Below, piece after piece: positions 10,490-20,178 of a stretch of DNA of 64,000 bases (its first letter is position 1; every line of letters starts with the position of its first letter). A model generated the notes under the pieces. That model worked only from the letters and a program-made list of their open reading frames with translations. It was not told where the DNA came from and ran no database searches. The stretch is from Ariolimax columbianus (taxonomy: Eukaryota > Mollusca > Gastropoda > Stylommatophora > Arionidae), in assembly GCA_036924085.1 (NCBI GenBank), contig JAVGWX010000005.1:37727983-37791982 (forward strand). Reading direction: 5' to 3'. Both the position numbers and the translations under genes were made by a program.

Positions 10490-10825
10490 TGTTTATTGCT
10501 GTTTAATGCATGTCCACAATGAGTATGTTTACTCTATGTGTGCGCTATGAAAAGGGTATTAAGTAGCATATTGTTGAACGTAAAGAGGAGGGGGACCCCG
10601 GTGCTCAACGCGGTTGTGTTATGTTGACTTCATCTGCGTGTCGCTCTCTACAAGGAGAATCACGTCTATAAACATCTCGTCAGTCAGATTACCTTAACAA
10701 CAGCCTGTTTTTAGAGATCGCTCCATGAAAGAGTGATCGAGGTATTGGTCAGTATATTGTGCCTGACCCTGACGCGATATCATGGCCAGTATGTTCTGAC
10801 TGACCGTACTAGCTTCACATTTTCC
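10490..10825 (-). repeat. third inverted arm with about 1.5 satellite units
   Basis: The plus strand here matches the reverse complement of the left arm closely: CATCTCGTCAGTCAG at 10674-10688, CATGAAAGAG, GGTATTGGTCA and GTGCCTGACCCT. GGTCAGTATATTGTGCCTGA at 10748-10767 is the reverse complement of a left-array unit, and a second, diverged unit follows. This arm is a better partner for the left arm than the 9088 array is, although it carries only one to two units. Confidence 0.75.
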
Positions 10826-10829
10826 GTAA

Positions 10830-12010
10830 AACATAAAAGTGATCAAAATAGACGTATGTGCACTAATACAGACAAATGAACATATTTTCAATACGATGTC
10901 CATGTTACTTGATGTGCACCTTTGTAGTCATGCAATCTTGGAGGAGAGAGTTAGGGGGCATGTGGTGGAATGACATTTCGACATATGGACCAATTTTGAT
11001 TGGATAAAAATGGTTAAGAACAACCGTTTATATATCATCTCCTGACCATTTCATCCTGTCTTTGTTCCTCGTTTCATATCCGGTCTCAGACACGCGAGCA
11101 GCCATTAGCACAACAATTCTTGTTATCCAGCTAAGTTACTTTAAAACAAAACAAATTAATGTGTTCATATTCTTCACAAAAAAAAAAAGAAAGTAAAGGC
11201 ATCAGCTTAAATAAAATAAATCAGAAGAAATTCTGGTATCTGAGAAACACAAATATCAAAATTGCTGAATGAAGGTGAACGGCAAGGAACTAAAATAACT
11301 ATGCAAATTTCAATGCGTTGGTACCCATGTTAGTTATGACTGGAGATAGATGTATGAAATAAAGAACATCAAAGCCAAGGTATAAATCAGTCTTCCTGAG
11401 GATGATGGGAATCTTATGCAACAAAATCCAATCACTGGATTTAAGGAATAGAGTTCTTGGATGCTAGGTGAAACCAGTACAGGCAGACAAGAAGCGAGTC
11501 ATGGACAATCAGCAGACACGTACTTAGGTCATCGGAGACAATAGAAGAATGTTCAAAGTTCCTTAGTCAGCAAATACATCGAAAAACGCGATTCAACATG
11601 AGACAACAGTGAAGAACTGGACAACGATGTTTAAAGAAGGACGTGAGTTACCGAAAGATCTACCGAGATCAGTTCAGGCGCATATTATTGAGTTATCTCA
11701 CGTCCGAGGCCAGGTCTTCGACACACTTTTATAACTATACACCGCCTGTATTCTGTGATGAATGTCAACATCCTTCAGCTGTTAGAAACCGTTAGAGTCG
11801 GAGGAAAATGACATTTTCCAAACTTGACGGTTGGTATGTGCTGTTTACATTAGAAGCGACGTAATCATGAACATCAAGCGTGTGTTCACTTGTTGCAGTT
11901 TGGTCCGACTTCATTTGAACACGCCTCTGACGTTTTCCACAGTTTAAAATAAAAAAAAAAAGTTGATGCCATTCGCCTTGGTTACAGTTCGCAGGGGAGT
12001 GAACGGTAGG
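10830..12010. other. no recognisable feature
   Basis: AT-rich sequence with short A runs (for example near 11,180 and 11,950). I see no coding frame, tandem unit or element end. Confidence 0.45.
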
Positions 12011-12012
12011 GC

Positions 12013-12612
12013 TTAATTTGATGATTGTCGGAAGAAGTGTGGGATGGGCTGGTTGAACTCAGAGACAGTTATAAAAGCGGGAGGGGTGCTGTCCAACTCG
12101 GTTGCAGACAGGAAAAGGGGGAGAAGGAGGTGGTAGTGGTGTGGTCCAACTCGGTTGCAGGCAGGAAAAGGGGGATAAGGAGGTGGTAGTGGTGTGGTCC
12201 AACTTTGTGGTAGGCAGGAAAAGGAGTGGAGGTTTATGAAGTTAAACATAATAACATTTGAAAAGTGGTGAGTGCTGAAATGGTGTAGTCCAGCCTGGTA
12301 AAGCGAACGGGCAGATGTGTGGCCCTGCCCAGTAACAGTCAGCGGGAGGAGGTGGGGGAGAGGAGGAGGGAGTGTGGCGTGGTGTCTCCCAATCAAGTAA
12401 CAGTCTGGGGTAGAGAGGAAGCCGTATGGTCCAACACGATGACAGCATAGGAAGGAGTTGGGGGTTTGAAGTGGTTTGATCCTAAACCGGCAAAAGGAAG
12501 GAGGGATGGCGAGGATGAACTGGTGTCGTCCATCTCGCTAACAACCGGGGGTGGGGACGTGGGGGTGAAGCCTTGTGTGGTCCAACCCTGTATTAGGTGG
12601 GGAGGGAGAGTT
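12013..12612. repeat. G-rich degenerate repeat with 53-bp units
   Basis: Three clear 53-bp units start at the GTCC of GTCCAACTCGG near 12,091, 12,144 and 12,197. They are followed by decayed copies in which GTCCA.C..GGTAACAG recurs at irregular spacing up to about 12,590. Similar G-rich sequence with the same GTCCAAC and GTAACAGTC words appears at 19,550-19,920 and 30,050-30,330. Proline-rich minus-strand frames here are a by-product of the composition. Confidence 0.7.
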
Positions 12613-12669
12613 AGTAAGTAAGTAATAGCTGCCCATCGTTGTCGATGAGGACCGCTGACATCATCCTTG

Positions 12670-13704
12670 TCACGGATTTCCCTGTTGGGTGTGGATGCGC
12701 ATGTGGCTGAACAGGCCAATGTGGGCACGAAACCATCTGCTACATATCGGGCACACGAGGTTTGTAGAAGGTGATGGTGTTCCCGCTGTTCTGGATTTCC
12801 GGGTCTCGCGTCTGCTCTGGGCTTTCACAACACGGTCATCTTCGCCGGTAGCTACACCCGATTTGACTGCGCTTCTCCAGTCAGATCTGTTTTGCGCAAG
12901 ACATTCCCAGGTGTCGATGTCTACTTGGCAACTTTTCAGTGAGTCCTTCAGACCGTCTTTAACCGTAGCGAAGCTTTTTTGGAGCCGCTCGTCTGACATA
13001 CGGACGAGGTGTCCGGCCCATTCTAGCCGAGCTTTTTCTAGCAGTGCATGGATGCTGGGCATGTTAGCCCTCGAGAGAACCTCGATGTCAGTGACACGAT
13101 CTTGCCATCGGATGTGGAACATTCGCCTCAGGCAACCTGTGTGGAAGTGGTTTAACCTCCTTGCATGTCCAGAGTATACAGTCCAGCTTTCGCAAGCGTA
13201 TAGTAGGGTTGGAATGATGGTTGCACGGTAGACTTTGAGTTTGGTCTTGACGCTGATGCCACGACGTGCCCAGACTATCGAGCGCATTCTACAAAAGGCT
13301 GTGCTGGCCTTTGTTATTCTGCTTGCCACCCCATCGTCTAGGCTGACAGATCTCGACAGCGTGCTGCCCAGATATTTGAATTTGTCTACGACATTCAGCG
13401 TATGCCCGCTGACTGTAGTCTCTGGTCTTGTGTACGGCATGCCTGGTGCTGGTTGGTACATGACCTCCATATTTTTGGCATTTATGGTCAGGCTAAAATT
13501 TTCGCATGCGGCAGAGAACCGGTTCATTCCATTCCAGTCGTCAGCAAATACAAGTTCCCTGATTATGTCGCCAGCCACTTCGGTTTTGGCCTTCATTCTT
13601 CTGGGATTGAGTAACTTGCCATCTGTGCGGTACTTTATAGGTATTCCAAGCTCCAGTGGTCTGAACGGGTCTGTCATCGTGGCCACGAACATCATGCTGA
13701 ACAA
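12670..13704 (-). pseudogene. LINE-A RT palm-thumb and C-terminal finger
   Basis: A 344-codon frame, the longest in LINE-A. FADD (RT motif C) is at residues 53-56, about 13,537-13,548. FKYLGSTLS follows near residue 108, then LLYACESW, RRMFHIRWQDRVTD and LEWAGHLVRMSDERL, a series shared by endonuclease-bearing LINEs after the catalytic core. At the end, CPICSRWFRAHIGLFSHMRI has the C..C...H..H spacing of a C2H2 zinc finger. The ATG is internal to the element's reading frame and not a true start. Plus-strand frames at 12,689-13,930 are shadows of this one. Confidence 0.85.
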
Positions 13705-13740
13705 AGTCGGGGCGAGTACACATTCTTGTTTTACTCCGTT

Positions 13741-14388
13741 TTATACTAGAAACGTTTTAGACATTGCACCGCTGTCCACAACACGAGCACACATGCCTTC
13801 GTGTAGCTGTTTCACCATGGTTATGAACTTGTTTGGGCAGCAAAACTTGGACATTATCATCCACAGCCCTCCTCTGTTTACTGTATCAAATGCCTTTGTC
13901 AAATCAATAAATGTGATGTACAAGGCCTGATTTGGTTCTCGACACTTCTCTTGTACTTGGCGAGCGGCAAAAATCATGTCCACTGTTCCTCTTCCGGCTC
14001 TGAATTCACATTGGCTTTCTGGGAGGTGGTGACTTTGTTCAAGATTTTTTGTTGAGCCTGTTTAGCAGTAAGCGCGCTAGGATCTTGCCAGTTACGGAGA
14101 GTAGCGATATTCTGCGATGATTGTCGTATTCCTGACGGTTGCCTTTTTTTTTGTACAGGTGAACGATTGAGGCGCCCTTTAGCTCCTGCAGAATTTTTCT
14201 TCAGCACACATGTGGCAAAAGAGTTCAGTGATCCTTCTGGTGAGGGATGGGCCAGCTGTCTTATATACCTCTGCTGGTATCGCATCAGCTCCTGGAGCTT
14301 TTCCTATAGATAGTGAACTGATTGCCCTGTCGACTTCCTCCTCAGTGATGACTTCATCCAACGCCAGGTTCTGTTCCCCCTGCGGCAT
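13741..14388 (-). pseudogene. LINE-A RT fingers and motif A, frameshifted
   Basis: Three overlapping minus-strand frames carry successive RT segments. EVDRAISSLSIGKAPGADAI is near 14,320, HRRISLLSVTGKILARLLLN near 14,090, and LYITFIDLTKAFDTVNRGGL near 13,900 (motif A with its catalytic Asp). NGVKQECVLAPTLFS (motif B region) follows at the join with the next frame. At least two frameshifts separate these pieces. Confidence 0.82.
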
Positions 14389-14415
14389 TCGCCGGATGGC
14401 CTCTTCATTTATGTA

Positions 14416-15066
14416 CTATGGGTGGTTGAATATTTTGCAGAAGTGGTCTGCCCATCTGTCTAGAATCTGAACCTGATATGTTAGCAGTGCCCTATCCGCA
14501 CTGCGAACTGGCATAATACTAAAGGGCTGCGGGCCGTAGAGAGCTTTCAGTGCTTCGAAAAACCGTTTGGTGTCATGACGCTCGGCGAACATCTCAATTT
14601 CGTCAGCTCTTTTGCTGAGCCAAGAGTCTTGCATCTCTCTAAGCCTGGTCTGAACAGCTTTGCGAGCAGTATTAAAAGCAGCTTTTGCTGCCGGAGATGG
14701 TGTGTCCCTCTGGTATTCCCTGTGCGCTTCATGTTTTGCATCGAGAAGGCTCTGTAATTCCAGATCGTTCTCATCAAACCAGTCCTTATGCTTGCTCGTG
14801 AGTGGGCCAATGTGTTTAACAGCTGTATCGTAGAGTGTGTTTCTCAATGATGCACAGTTCTCTTCGATGTCGTTCTTTTCAAAACGAAGCTCAGATAGTC
14901 TGCCTCGAGCTCTTCCTGGAAGCCTCCTCTCGTGGGTTCGTATTTCAGCTGAGAGACATTTAGCCTCGTCGGTGGTTTCTTTCCCTGGGAGCGCATTTTG
15001 GGCTGGGTCTTGAAGTTTAGCTTGGCAATGACAAGTCGATGGTCGGTCTAACATTCTGCACAACAC
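14416..15066 (-). pseudogene. LINE-A endonuclease-RT linker
   Basis: A 216-codon frame, helical and charged, between the endonuclease and RT. It ends with FFEALKALYGPQPF and ILDRWADHFCKIFNHP, the usual entry into the RT N-terminus of this LINE type. It begins just after the last endonuclease block (C.TDHRLVIAKL). Any internal start ATG is not meaningful. Confidence 0.75.
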
Positions 15067-15069
15067 ATG

Positions 15070-15830
15070 CTCTTCGTTACCATAGCATCCGCTCGATCCC
15101 TACGTCTGATGATAATGTAGTCAGTGAGGTGCCAGTGGCGGGACCTTGGGTGCATCCATGTGGTTCTGTTTCGGACCGGAAGTCGGAAAGCTGTGTTTGT
15201 AATGAGTAGTTCATTTGCGGCACATGTCCTCAGAAGGAGCAGTCCGTTACTATTTCATTTTCCGATACCATGTCTGCCAATGACCCCCTCCCAGGCTGTA
15301 TTGTCTGCGCCAACCCTAGCATTAAAATCACCGAGGATGACCAATTTGTCAGATTTGGGGACTGCAGAGATGAGCGCCTCAAGGTCCTCATAAAACTTAT
15401 CTTTTGTTTCCTGAGGATTTGTCATTGTGGGTGCGTATGCACTGATAAGTGTTGCATGGCGCCCTCCTATTAGGGGGAGACGCAGTGTAATCAGGCGGTC
15501 ATTAATTCATCTTGACATGCTTGTGAGCTTGTCGACCATGTTGGTCTTGATGGCAAACCCAACTCCAGCTTCACGGCGTTCTTCTTTCCTGCGGCCGCTC
15601 CAGAAGAAAGTATAACCAGCGCCTTCTTCTGTGATCTGTCATTCCTCTGCCAGTCGTGTCTCTCTCAGGGCAGCTATGCAGATTTTTATCTAGCCAGTTC
15701 CCTGGCGATCAGAGCTGTCTGTCGTTCGAGTCTTTTTGCTTTGGTGTTGTCCAATAGCGTGCGGACATTCCATGTTGCAAGCGTGATGGGTAGTTTTCGT
15801 GATCGTTTTCTGCCTGTTCCACCGTTGCAG
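15070..15830 (-). pseudogene. LINE-A apurinic-like endonuclease
   Basis: Minus-strand peptides spell the exo-endo-phosphatase fold used by LINEs to nick the target DNA. LATWNVRTLLDN is at about 15,750-15,785, then [42 protein letters not shown] at about 15,305-15,340, TWMHPRSRHWHLTDY and TDHRLVIAKLNF near 15,030-15,060. The N (WN), D-N (GDFN) and D-H (TDH) residues that bind metal and DNA are all visible. In-frame stops and at least one frameshift make it nonfunctional. Confidence 0.88.
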
Positions 15831-15857
15831 TTTGGGGGCCCTGCCAGTTGCGAGATA

Positions 15858-16284
15858 CTAGCCGGGGTGTGATCTAGAGTGATGTTGTGAGTTGCGCAAT
15901 GTGTTTATAGTGATGGCGATGTGCGCGAGATCTTCCTCACTCTCTCGTCCGGGCTCAACATATTCTAGAGGCAAGACATTGTCAAGACTTATAGTGAAGG
16001 GTACGGATGCAGACAGTATGGTGTCAGCGTGTGCCTCATTTTCTCGGTAGCCCTTCCCTTCTCTTTTATACCTGGGGTGGAGCTTTGAGGTATCAGTTTC
16101 TGAGTGCATTTGTTTGTGTATTCTTCTTCCACCTCTCTTTCCTCTGGGTCTTCCGCCTTGATTGTTTACTTGTGAGTTCCGATGCCTCCTCGGTTAAGTG
16201 TATTTTCAGCATACATAACAGATGTAGATCTGAGTTTAAAGGGACGTAGTGTGCTGATCGAAGCGCGATGAGCTCCTTTCTGAA
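15858..16284 (-). pseudogene. LINE-A 5' frame, function unknown
   Basis: A minus-strand frame (MHSETDTSKLHPRYKREGKG onward, about 83 codons) runs toward the endonuclease and joins it after a one-base shift (HNITLDHTPASISQL). The preceding frame is rich in Arg and Lys (SRRKTQRKERWKKNTQTN). It could be the remnant of an ORF1 or the N-terminal extension of ORF2. I do not recognise a domain. Confidence 0.4.
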
Positions 16285-16319
16285 GTACCGTCTATTTCTT
16301 CTTTTTCTTCGTACGCTGT

Positions 16320-17380
16320 CAGACGTCAACTTTAATTTGTTCGAAGAAAGCAGCTGTCATCCTGAGGCTGTCGACACTGCCATAGAGCTTGTCTAGGGTT
16401 GCCCCTGGTGATGGCCACATGTGCTTTCTCTGGTCCTCGTATTTCAGGCAGTTTTGCAGCAGATGTTCAGCGGTAATTTTTCCGGTACCACAACTGCATT
16501 CGTCACACCACCTATCTTCCGATTATTAAATAGGTGGTACCTCAGTCTGTTGTTACCTGTGCGGAGTCTGAAGAACACGACATGCTCTTTTCTGTTCAAT
16601 TGGTAATAGACATCATTTGTTGTGTAGCCAGTATGTTCTGTTTCCCATTTGGCCATGTATCTGGCTCTAATGAGCCTTTTTGACTCTTCGTAGGTCTCAC
16701 TAGAATCTGGTTGTGGTAGTCTTGCACCTTCTTTTGCCAGTCTGTCTGCCTCCTCGTTGCCTTGGATGTTACAATGGGATGGAACCCACTGTACCACTAC
16801 TCTTTTTGGTGCGGTCTGTTGGCATAGTTGTCAGAGTACTGCACATTTAAATCATTAAGTTCAGTATTTTTCTGGCTTTTTAGTGCTGTGACTATGGCCA
16901 GGGCATCTGTAAACAGGACTATATGGCTTTCATTTTTTTGCCTGTCAGCATTGCTTCTACTGCAGCCCTCAGTGCCTCTGCCTCCGCTCTAAAATTGCTT
17001 GAGTATTTTTCAGTTGCCACTGACAGTGTTATTTTTTTTACCATTTGGTAGGCTCAGAATTAACCCTGCCCCTCCGTTCTGTGTTGTGTTTGTTACAGAA
17101 CCGTCGGTGTATGCATGGGTCCAGTCCATGCTTGGGTAGTTTTTCGTTAGGTACCTGAGGGTTAGGTCTCTTCTTCGCTTTACTTTCCCATTTCCAAATC
17201 TATTTAGTCTCTTATGGATTGGATGGTCTGTCAGTGTTCTGAGTTTCTCTGCTTGCTGCTGGGCTCTGCAGTCTCTTCTGTCGGTCATGGATTGCAGATT
17301 TGTAATCTTTTCAAGTTCTACAATTGGCGTTGACTTCATGTCTCCTGTTATAACTATCATGGCTTGGTTTTGAAATTTGC
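16320..17380 (-). pseudogene. LINE-B copy 2 RNase H and C-terminal region
   Basis: Minus-strand pieces are MDWTHAYTDGSVTN near 17,110, LTDALAIVTALKSQKN near 16,900, VVQWVPSHCNIQGNEEADRL near 16,770, and the post-RNase H tail TYEESKRLIRARYMAKWETE near 16,660. The acidic residues of the RNase H site (YTD, TDA, EAD) survive, but the frame is broken between blocks. Confidence 0.85.
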
Positions 17381-17388
17381 TAATTTTG

Positions 17389-18341
17389 TCAAAGTTTGCA
17401 TTTGCTACTGTTTGTCCATGTCACAATGCCATACTCGAGAACTGGTCTCACTCTTCCAGTGTACAGTTTCTTTAGTATACTTTCGTCTGCTCCCCAGCTT
17501 GTGCCAGCAAGTTTCCTCATGATTGACATTCTTTGTCTGGCTCTCATTCGGTTTCTCTCGATCTGACTTTTCCATGTCATGCGCCGATCAAATGTGACTC
17601 CCAGGGAGTTTGGGTTATCGTTTCGCTGCAGATATTTGCCTTTAAGACTGATTTTGGTGTTCTGGGGTTTGTTTGAAAGCAAGAATATCGTACATGTTGT
17701 TTTTTCCTCATTTATTTTGACCAGCCATGAGTTCGCCCACTCCCCTCAGCGATGTTAGGGCCTGCTGCTTCCGATTACTTGCTATGGTGACATTCTTTTC
17801 AGAGGTCCACATAGCCAGATCGTCTGCAAACATGAAGCTGTGGACTCTTCTTGGTATATTCTCTGTGATGTTGTTTATATACACCAGGAAAAGTGTGGGT
17901 GACGGTACTTCCCCTTTGGGTACTCTCTGCTCAAGTGTCACCTTTTTGCTCATTTCCTCTTGTACTTGAACTCTGGCCTTTCTGTTTTCGAGGTAGTGGC
18001 TGATCCATCTGTACATTTTTCCACAAATTTCACTTCTTCGTAGCTTGACTTTGAGTGCCTCTTTCCACACCTTGTCAAATGCCTTCTCTAAATCCACCCA
18101 AACCGCTACTGTATGCTTTTTCTTCTGGTAAGCATCTCCTATTTCCTGTGCTATGATAGTGATCTGATCCTCAGTGGATCTGTGTTGTCTAAATCCTGCT
18201 TGTTGCGGAATTAATATCTGTTTTTCTTCCAGGTACCACATCATTCTGGTGTTTATCATACGCTCCATCAGTTTACCTACACAGCTCAGTAGACTTAAAG
18301 ACCTGTATCCATTTGGATCTGTTCTATATTTGTCTCTCTTT
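17389..18341 (-). pseudogene. LINE-B copy 2 reverse transcriptase
   Basis: The frame at 17,708-18,268 carries ILIPQQAGFRQHRSTEDQ, VAVWVDLEKAFDKVWKEALK (motif A), a motif B region reading GEVPSPTLF, and FMFADDLAMW (motif C, FADD). The next frame, 17,389-17,682, gives NSLGVTFDRRMTWKSQIERN and KLYTGRVRPVLEYGI. It is a close relative of the RT at 40,140-41,270. The GEV in place of GGV in motif B and a frameshift at about 17,700 mark it as dead. Confidence 0.88.
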
Positions 18342-18354
18342 GTACCGTCTATTT

Positions 18355-18745
18355 GACCGGTTCAGGATGACCTCATTCCGTTCAGTGTGCATTCTTCGTT
18401 ATCTGGGTCACGATACAGTACGGAGAGACACTAGCTTTTGACCGGGTCAAGTTTCGACCACGCTTTGTCCCATCGAAACTGTACACATTAAGTCTACCTT
18501 ACACAACTAAAAATGCACTATTATATACTTCATTGCATTACTTCTTTCCCATAAGTATGCTTAATTCACAAGTCCGCACATTTATATCCAGGAATCACGT
18601 TAATAGTCCGAGAGTTATCATAGAAAACACAGTTTTATCAAGTGGGAAATCGACTGCTGCCATGCGCGGCGCCATCTTGACCCACTGTTTTTCAGGGAGG
18701 GAGGGTTAATGCGCGTTTATTATTGTCCAACCCTGTATCAATCAC
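18355..18745. other. unassigned flank
   Basis: Continues from the LINE-B target site. The first about 60 bp may still be LINE-A 5' sequence. The rest shows no frame or repeat, apart from a G-rich GTCCAACCCTGTAT stretch at about 18,725 that matches words of the 12.0-12.6 kb repeat. Confidence 0.35.
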
Positions 18746-18750
18746 CAGAA

Positions 18751-19090
18751 AGTCGCATGAGCTGCAGTGGTCAGCGACCCATAGCTGACTGCTAGCGTCA
18801 TTGCCAGCGAACCATAGCTGCCAAGACCCTTCTACATCTCTACGTGGTGATCCTGAATAACAGGATGCAGCAGAGCAGACTGGCTAAGGAGAAGGGATCT
18901 AATAGGGAATGCTAACCCGGTACTAAAATAATTCTTGCTGAAGTCGGATGTGCTAGACCGAAATATGCCAGTCAAGCTGGAAACTACGAAAACGCATTCC
19001 GTTCTCTGGACTACATTCTGCTACTTAAGCCCTTTCAGGGTTTGGTAGCGGGAGATTGAGAACGAACGAAGCCAAGCCAAGCCAAGCCAA
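18751..19090 (+). mobile_element. SINE-B copy (a), long-head type
   Basis: A full-length copy of a retroposon of about 350 bp. It starts near GCATGAGCTGCAGTGGTCAG and passes through AGACTGGCTAAGGAGAAGGG and TGAAGTCGGATGTG. It ends with TTTGGTAGCGGGAGATTGAG and an (AAGCC)n tail. Collinear with copies at 28,677, 46,975, 56,665 and, inverted, 59,336. A short CAATCAC flanks both ends but is too short to be sure of. Confidence 0.85.
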
Positions 19091-19099
19091 TCACGAACA

Positions 19100-19545
19100 A
19101 ACGAGGTCGTGAGCCACAAAAGAAATGCTTATTTTTGTATTTACCTAATTCGAATAGTGACGACACAGAATAGCTCACTTTGTCACTATTGGGCGTGTCA
19201 AACATTCTACAGAATAGAAGATAATTTCTTCCCCTGCTTATTCCTGCCGTCACAGCATTGGATTTCTTGAATCTATGACAAAGTTTAAGGAGAGTAGCAT
19301 CCATTTTCAACATTAGCATGACATTATCTATGCTTTCAGACCATGTAATAACAGCCATTTTATCTAACCTTAATCTTAATCATATCCATAACCCTAACAT
19401 TTCACAAAACTGAATGTAACCATCTTTTCTACAATTCTATAAGAAAAAAAAAAAAAATCGAAGTCTCTATTTATTTAAAATCAAATTATATCGGTCTATC
19501 CTACCCCTTAACTAGAAATGGAATGTCCAGTCACCAGTCATTCAA
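19100..19545. other. no recognisable feature
   Basis: AT-rich DNA with a poly-A run near 19,443. No repeat unit or coding frame that I can support. Confidence 0.4.
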
Positions 19546-19549
19546 ATAC

Positions 19550-19920
19550 GTAGGATAGGCACCCAGAGAACTATGTTGTAAAGGGGGGTGGGGCGGGGCG
19601 AGTTGGGAGAATAAGGCGAAAGTACCGGTGGGTGCATCAAGTGTTCCAGCTCCGTGCCATTGAGAAAGGGGAAAAGGTGTAGTCCGACCAGGTAACAATC
19701 CTAAAGGGGTGGTGTTTTTCACACCAACTAATGAGGAGACGGGGGATGGTGTGTACTGTGTTGTCCAATCTAGAACGAATTCGGGGCTAGGACTAGGTAA
19801 TGCGGCTGTCAGGAGAGGGGGAGGTCACGTGATGCGACTTGATAACTACTAACGCAGTGGTTGGAGAAGGAGGTCGCGTAGTGTGACCAAGTAACAGTCC
19901 ATTTTGGGGCGGAGTGGACG
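19550..19920. repeat. G-rich degenerate repeat, second block
   Basis: G-rich DNA in which GTCCGACCAGGTAACA, TTGTCCAATCTAG and GACCAAGTAACAGTCC recur at irregular spacing. The words and composition match 12,013-12,612 and 30,050-30,330, so all three probably derive from one old minisatellite-like family. Confidence 0.55.
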
Positions 19921-20178
19921 CCATAGACATTGTTTACTGGTTATTATTTTGCTGCATGTCCTTGAAATTGAAACATTATCACTAGGTTTGGGTGACCATG
20001 TGGTAAGATCAACTGGCTCACGTTACGTTGGCCCCACGCAAAACTCTCTAGACAAAGAGAAACACACAAGATCCGTTCTACCGATATCACAGGGCAACAA
20101 ATTTGGACCTATGTGTATCTGAGATCGAGTTACCTTTTATGTTCTTTGGGCTGCTGGAAATGGATATAGCTCTTATTT

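Larger units (their letters stand above)
6140..10830. mobile_element. Foldback-like element with satellite-filled inverted arms
   Basis: A left arm (about 6145-7265) consists of a 38-bp satellite array followed by an inner unique segment. The reverse complement of this arm recurs twice on the right. One copy is inner segment about 8800-9080 plus satellite array 9088-9818. The other is inner segment about 10490-10745 plus roughly 1.5 satellite units at 10748-10805. Arm similarity extends a little beyond the satellite at both outer ends (CTGACCGWASTAGC-type match near 6150 and 10820). Long inverted repeats built of short tandem repeats are the hallmark of Foldback (FB) elements. The core at about 7300-8800 holds LINE-D, and I see no intact transposase. 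Exact ends and any target-site duplication are not established. Confidence 0.55.
12620..16284 (-). mobile_element. LINE-A, near-complete but decayed
   Basis: On the minus strand, in 5' to 3' order: an N-terminal frame of unknown function (about 16,284-15,860), an apurinic-type endonuclease (about 15,830-15,070), a linker (15,066-14,416), a reverse transcriptase (14,388-13,000) and a C-terminal C2H2 finger (about 12,675-12,750). Frames are broken several times, so it cannot encode its polyprotein. The 3' end is a (TTAC)n-like tail against TAAGTAAGTAA at 12,614-12,626. The layout (one long endonuclease-RT frame, no RNase H, C-terminal finger) is RTE-like, but the clade call is inference. Confidence 0.85.
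16298..18341 (-). mobile_element. LINE-B copy 2, truncated within RT, with TSD
   Basis: The minus strand starts within the RT fingers (DPNGYRSLSLLSCVGKLMER near 18,310) and continues to the 3' end with a GAA-type tail, seen as TTCTTC at 16,298-16,315. The direct repeat GTACCGTCTATTT occurs at 16,285-16,297 and 18,342-18,354. The copy contains RT and RNase H, both frameshifted. The insertion lies at the 5' side of LINE-A: the reading N-RRYFRKELIAL can be followed across the site, suggesting the target belonged to LINE-A or its 5' flank. Confidence 0.94.

Noticed and set aside
12689..13930. Plus-strand frames of 180 and 231 codons
   Set aside because: They are antisense shadows of the LINE-A reverse transcriptase, whose motifs read on the minus strand.
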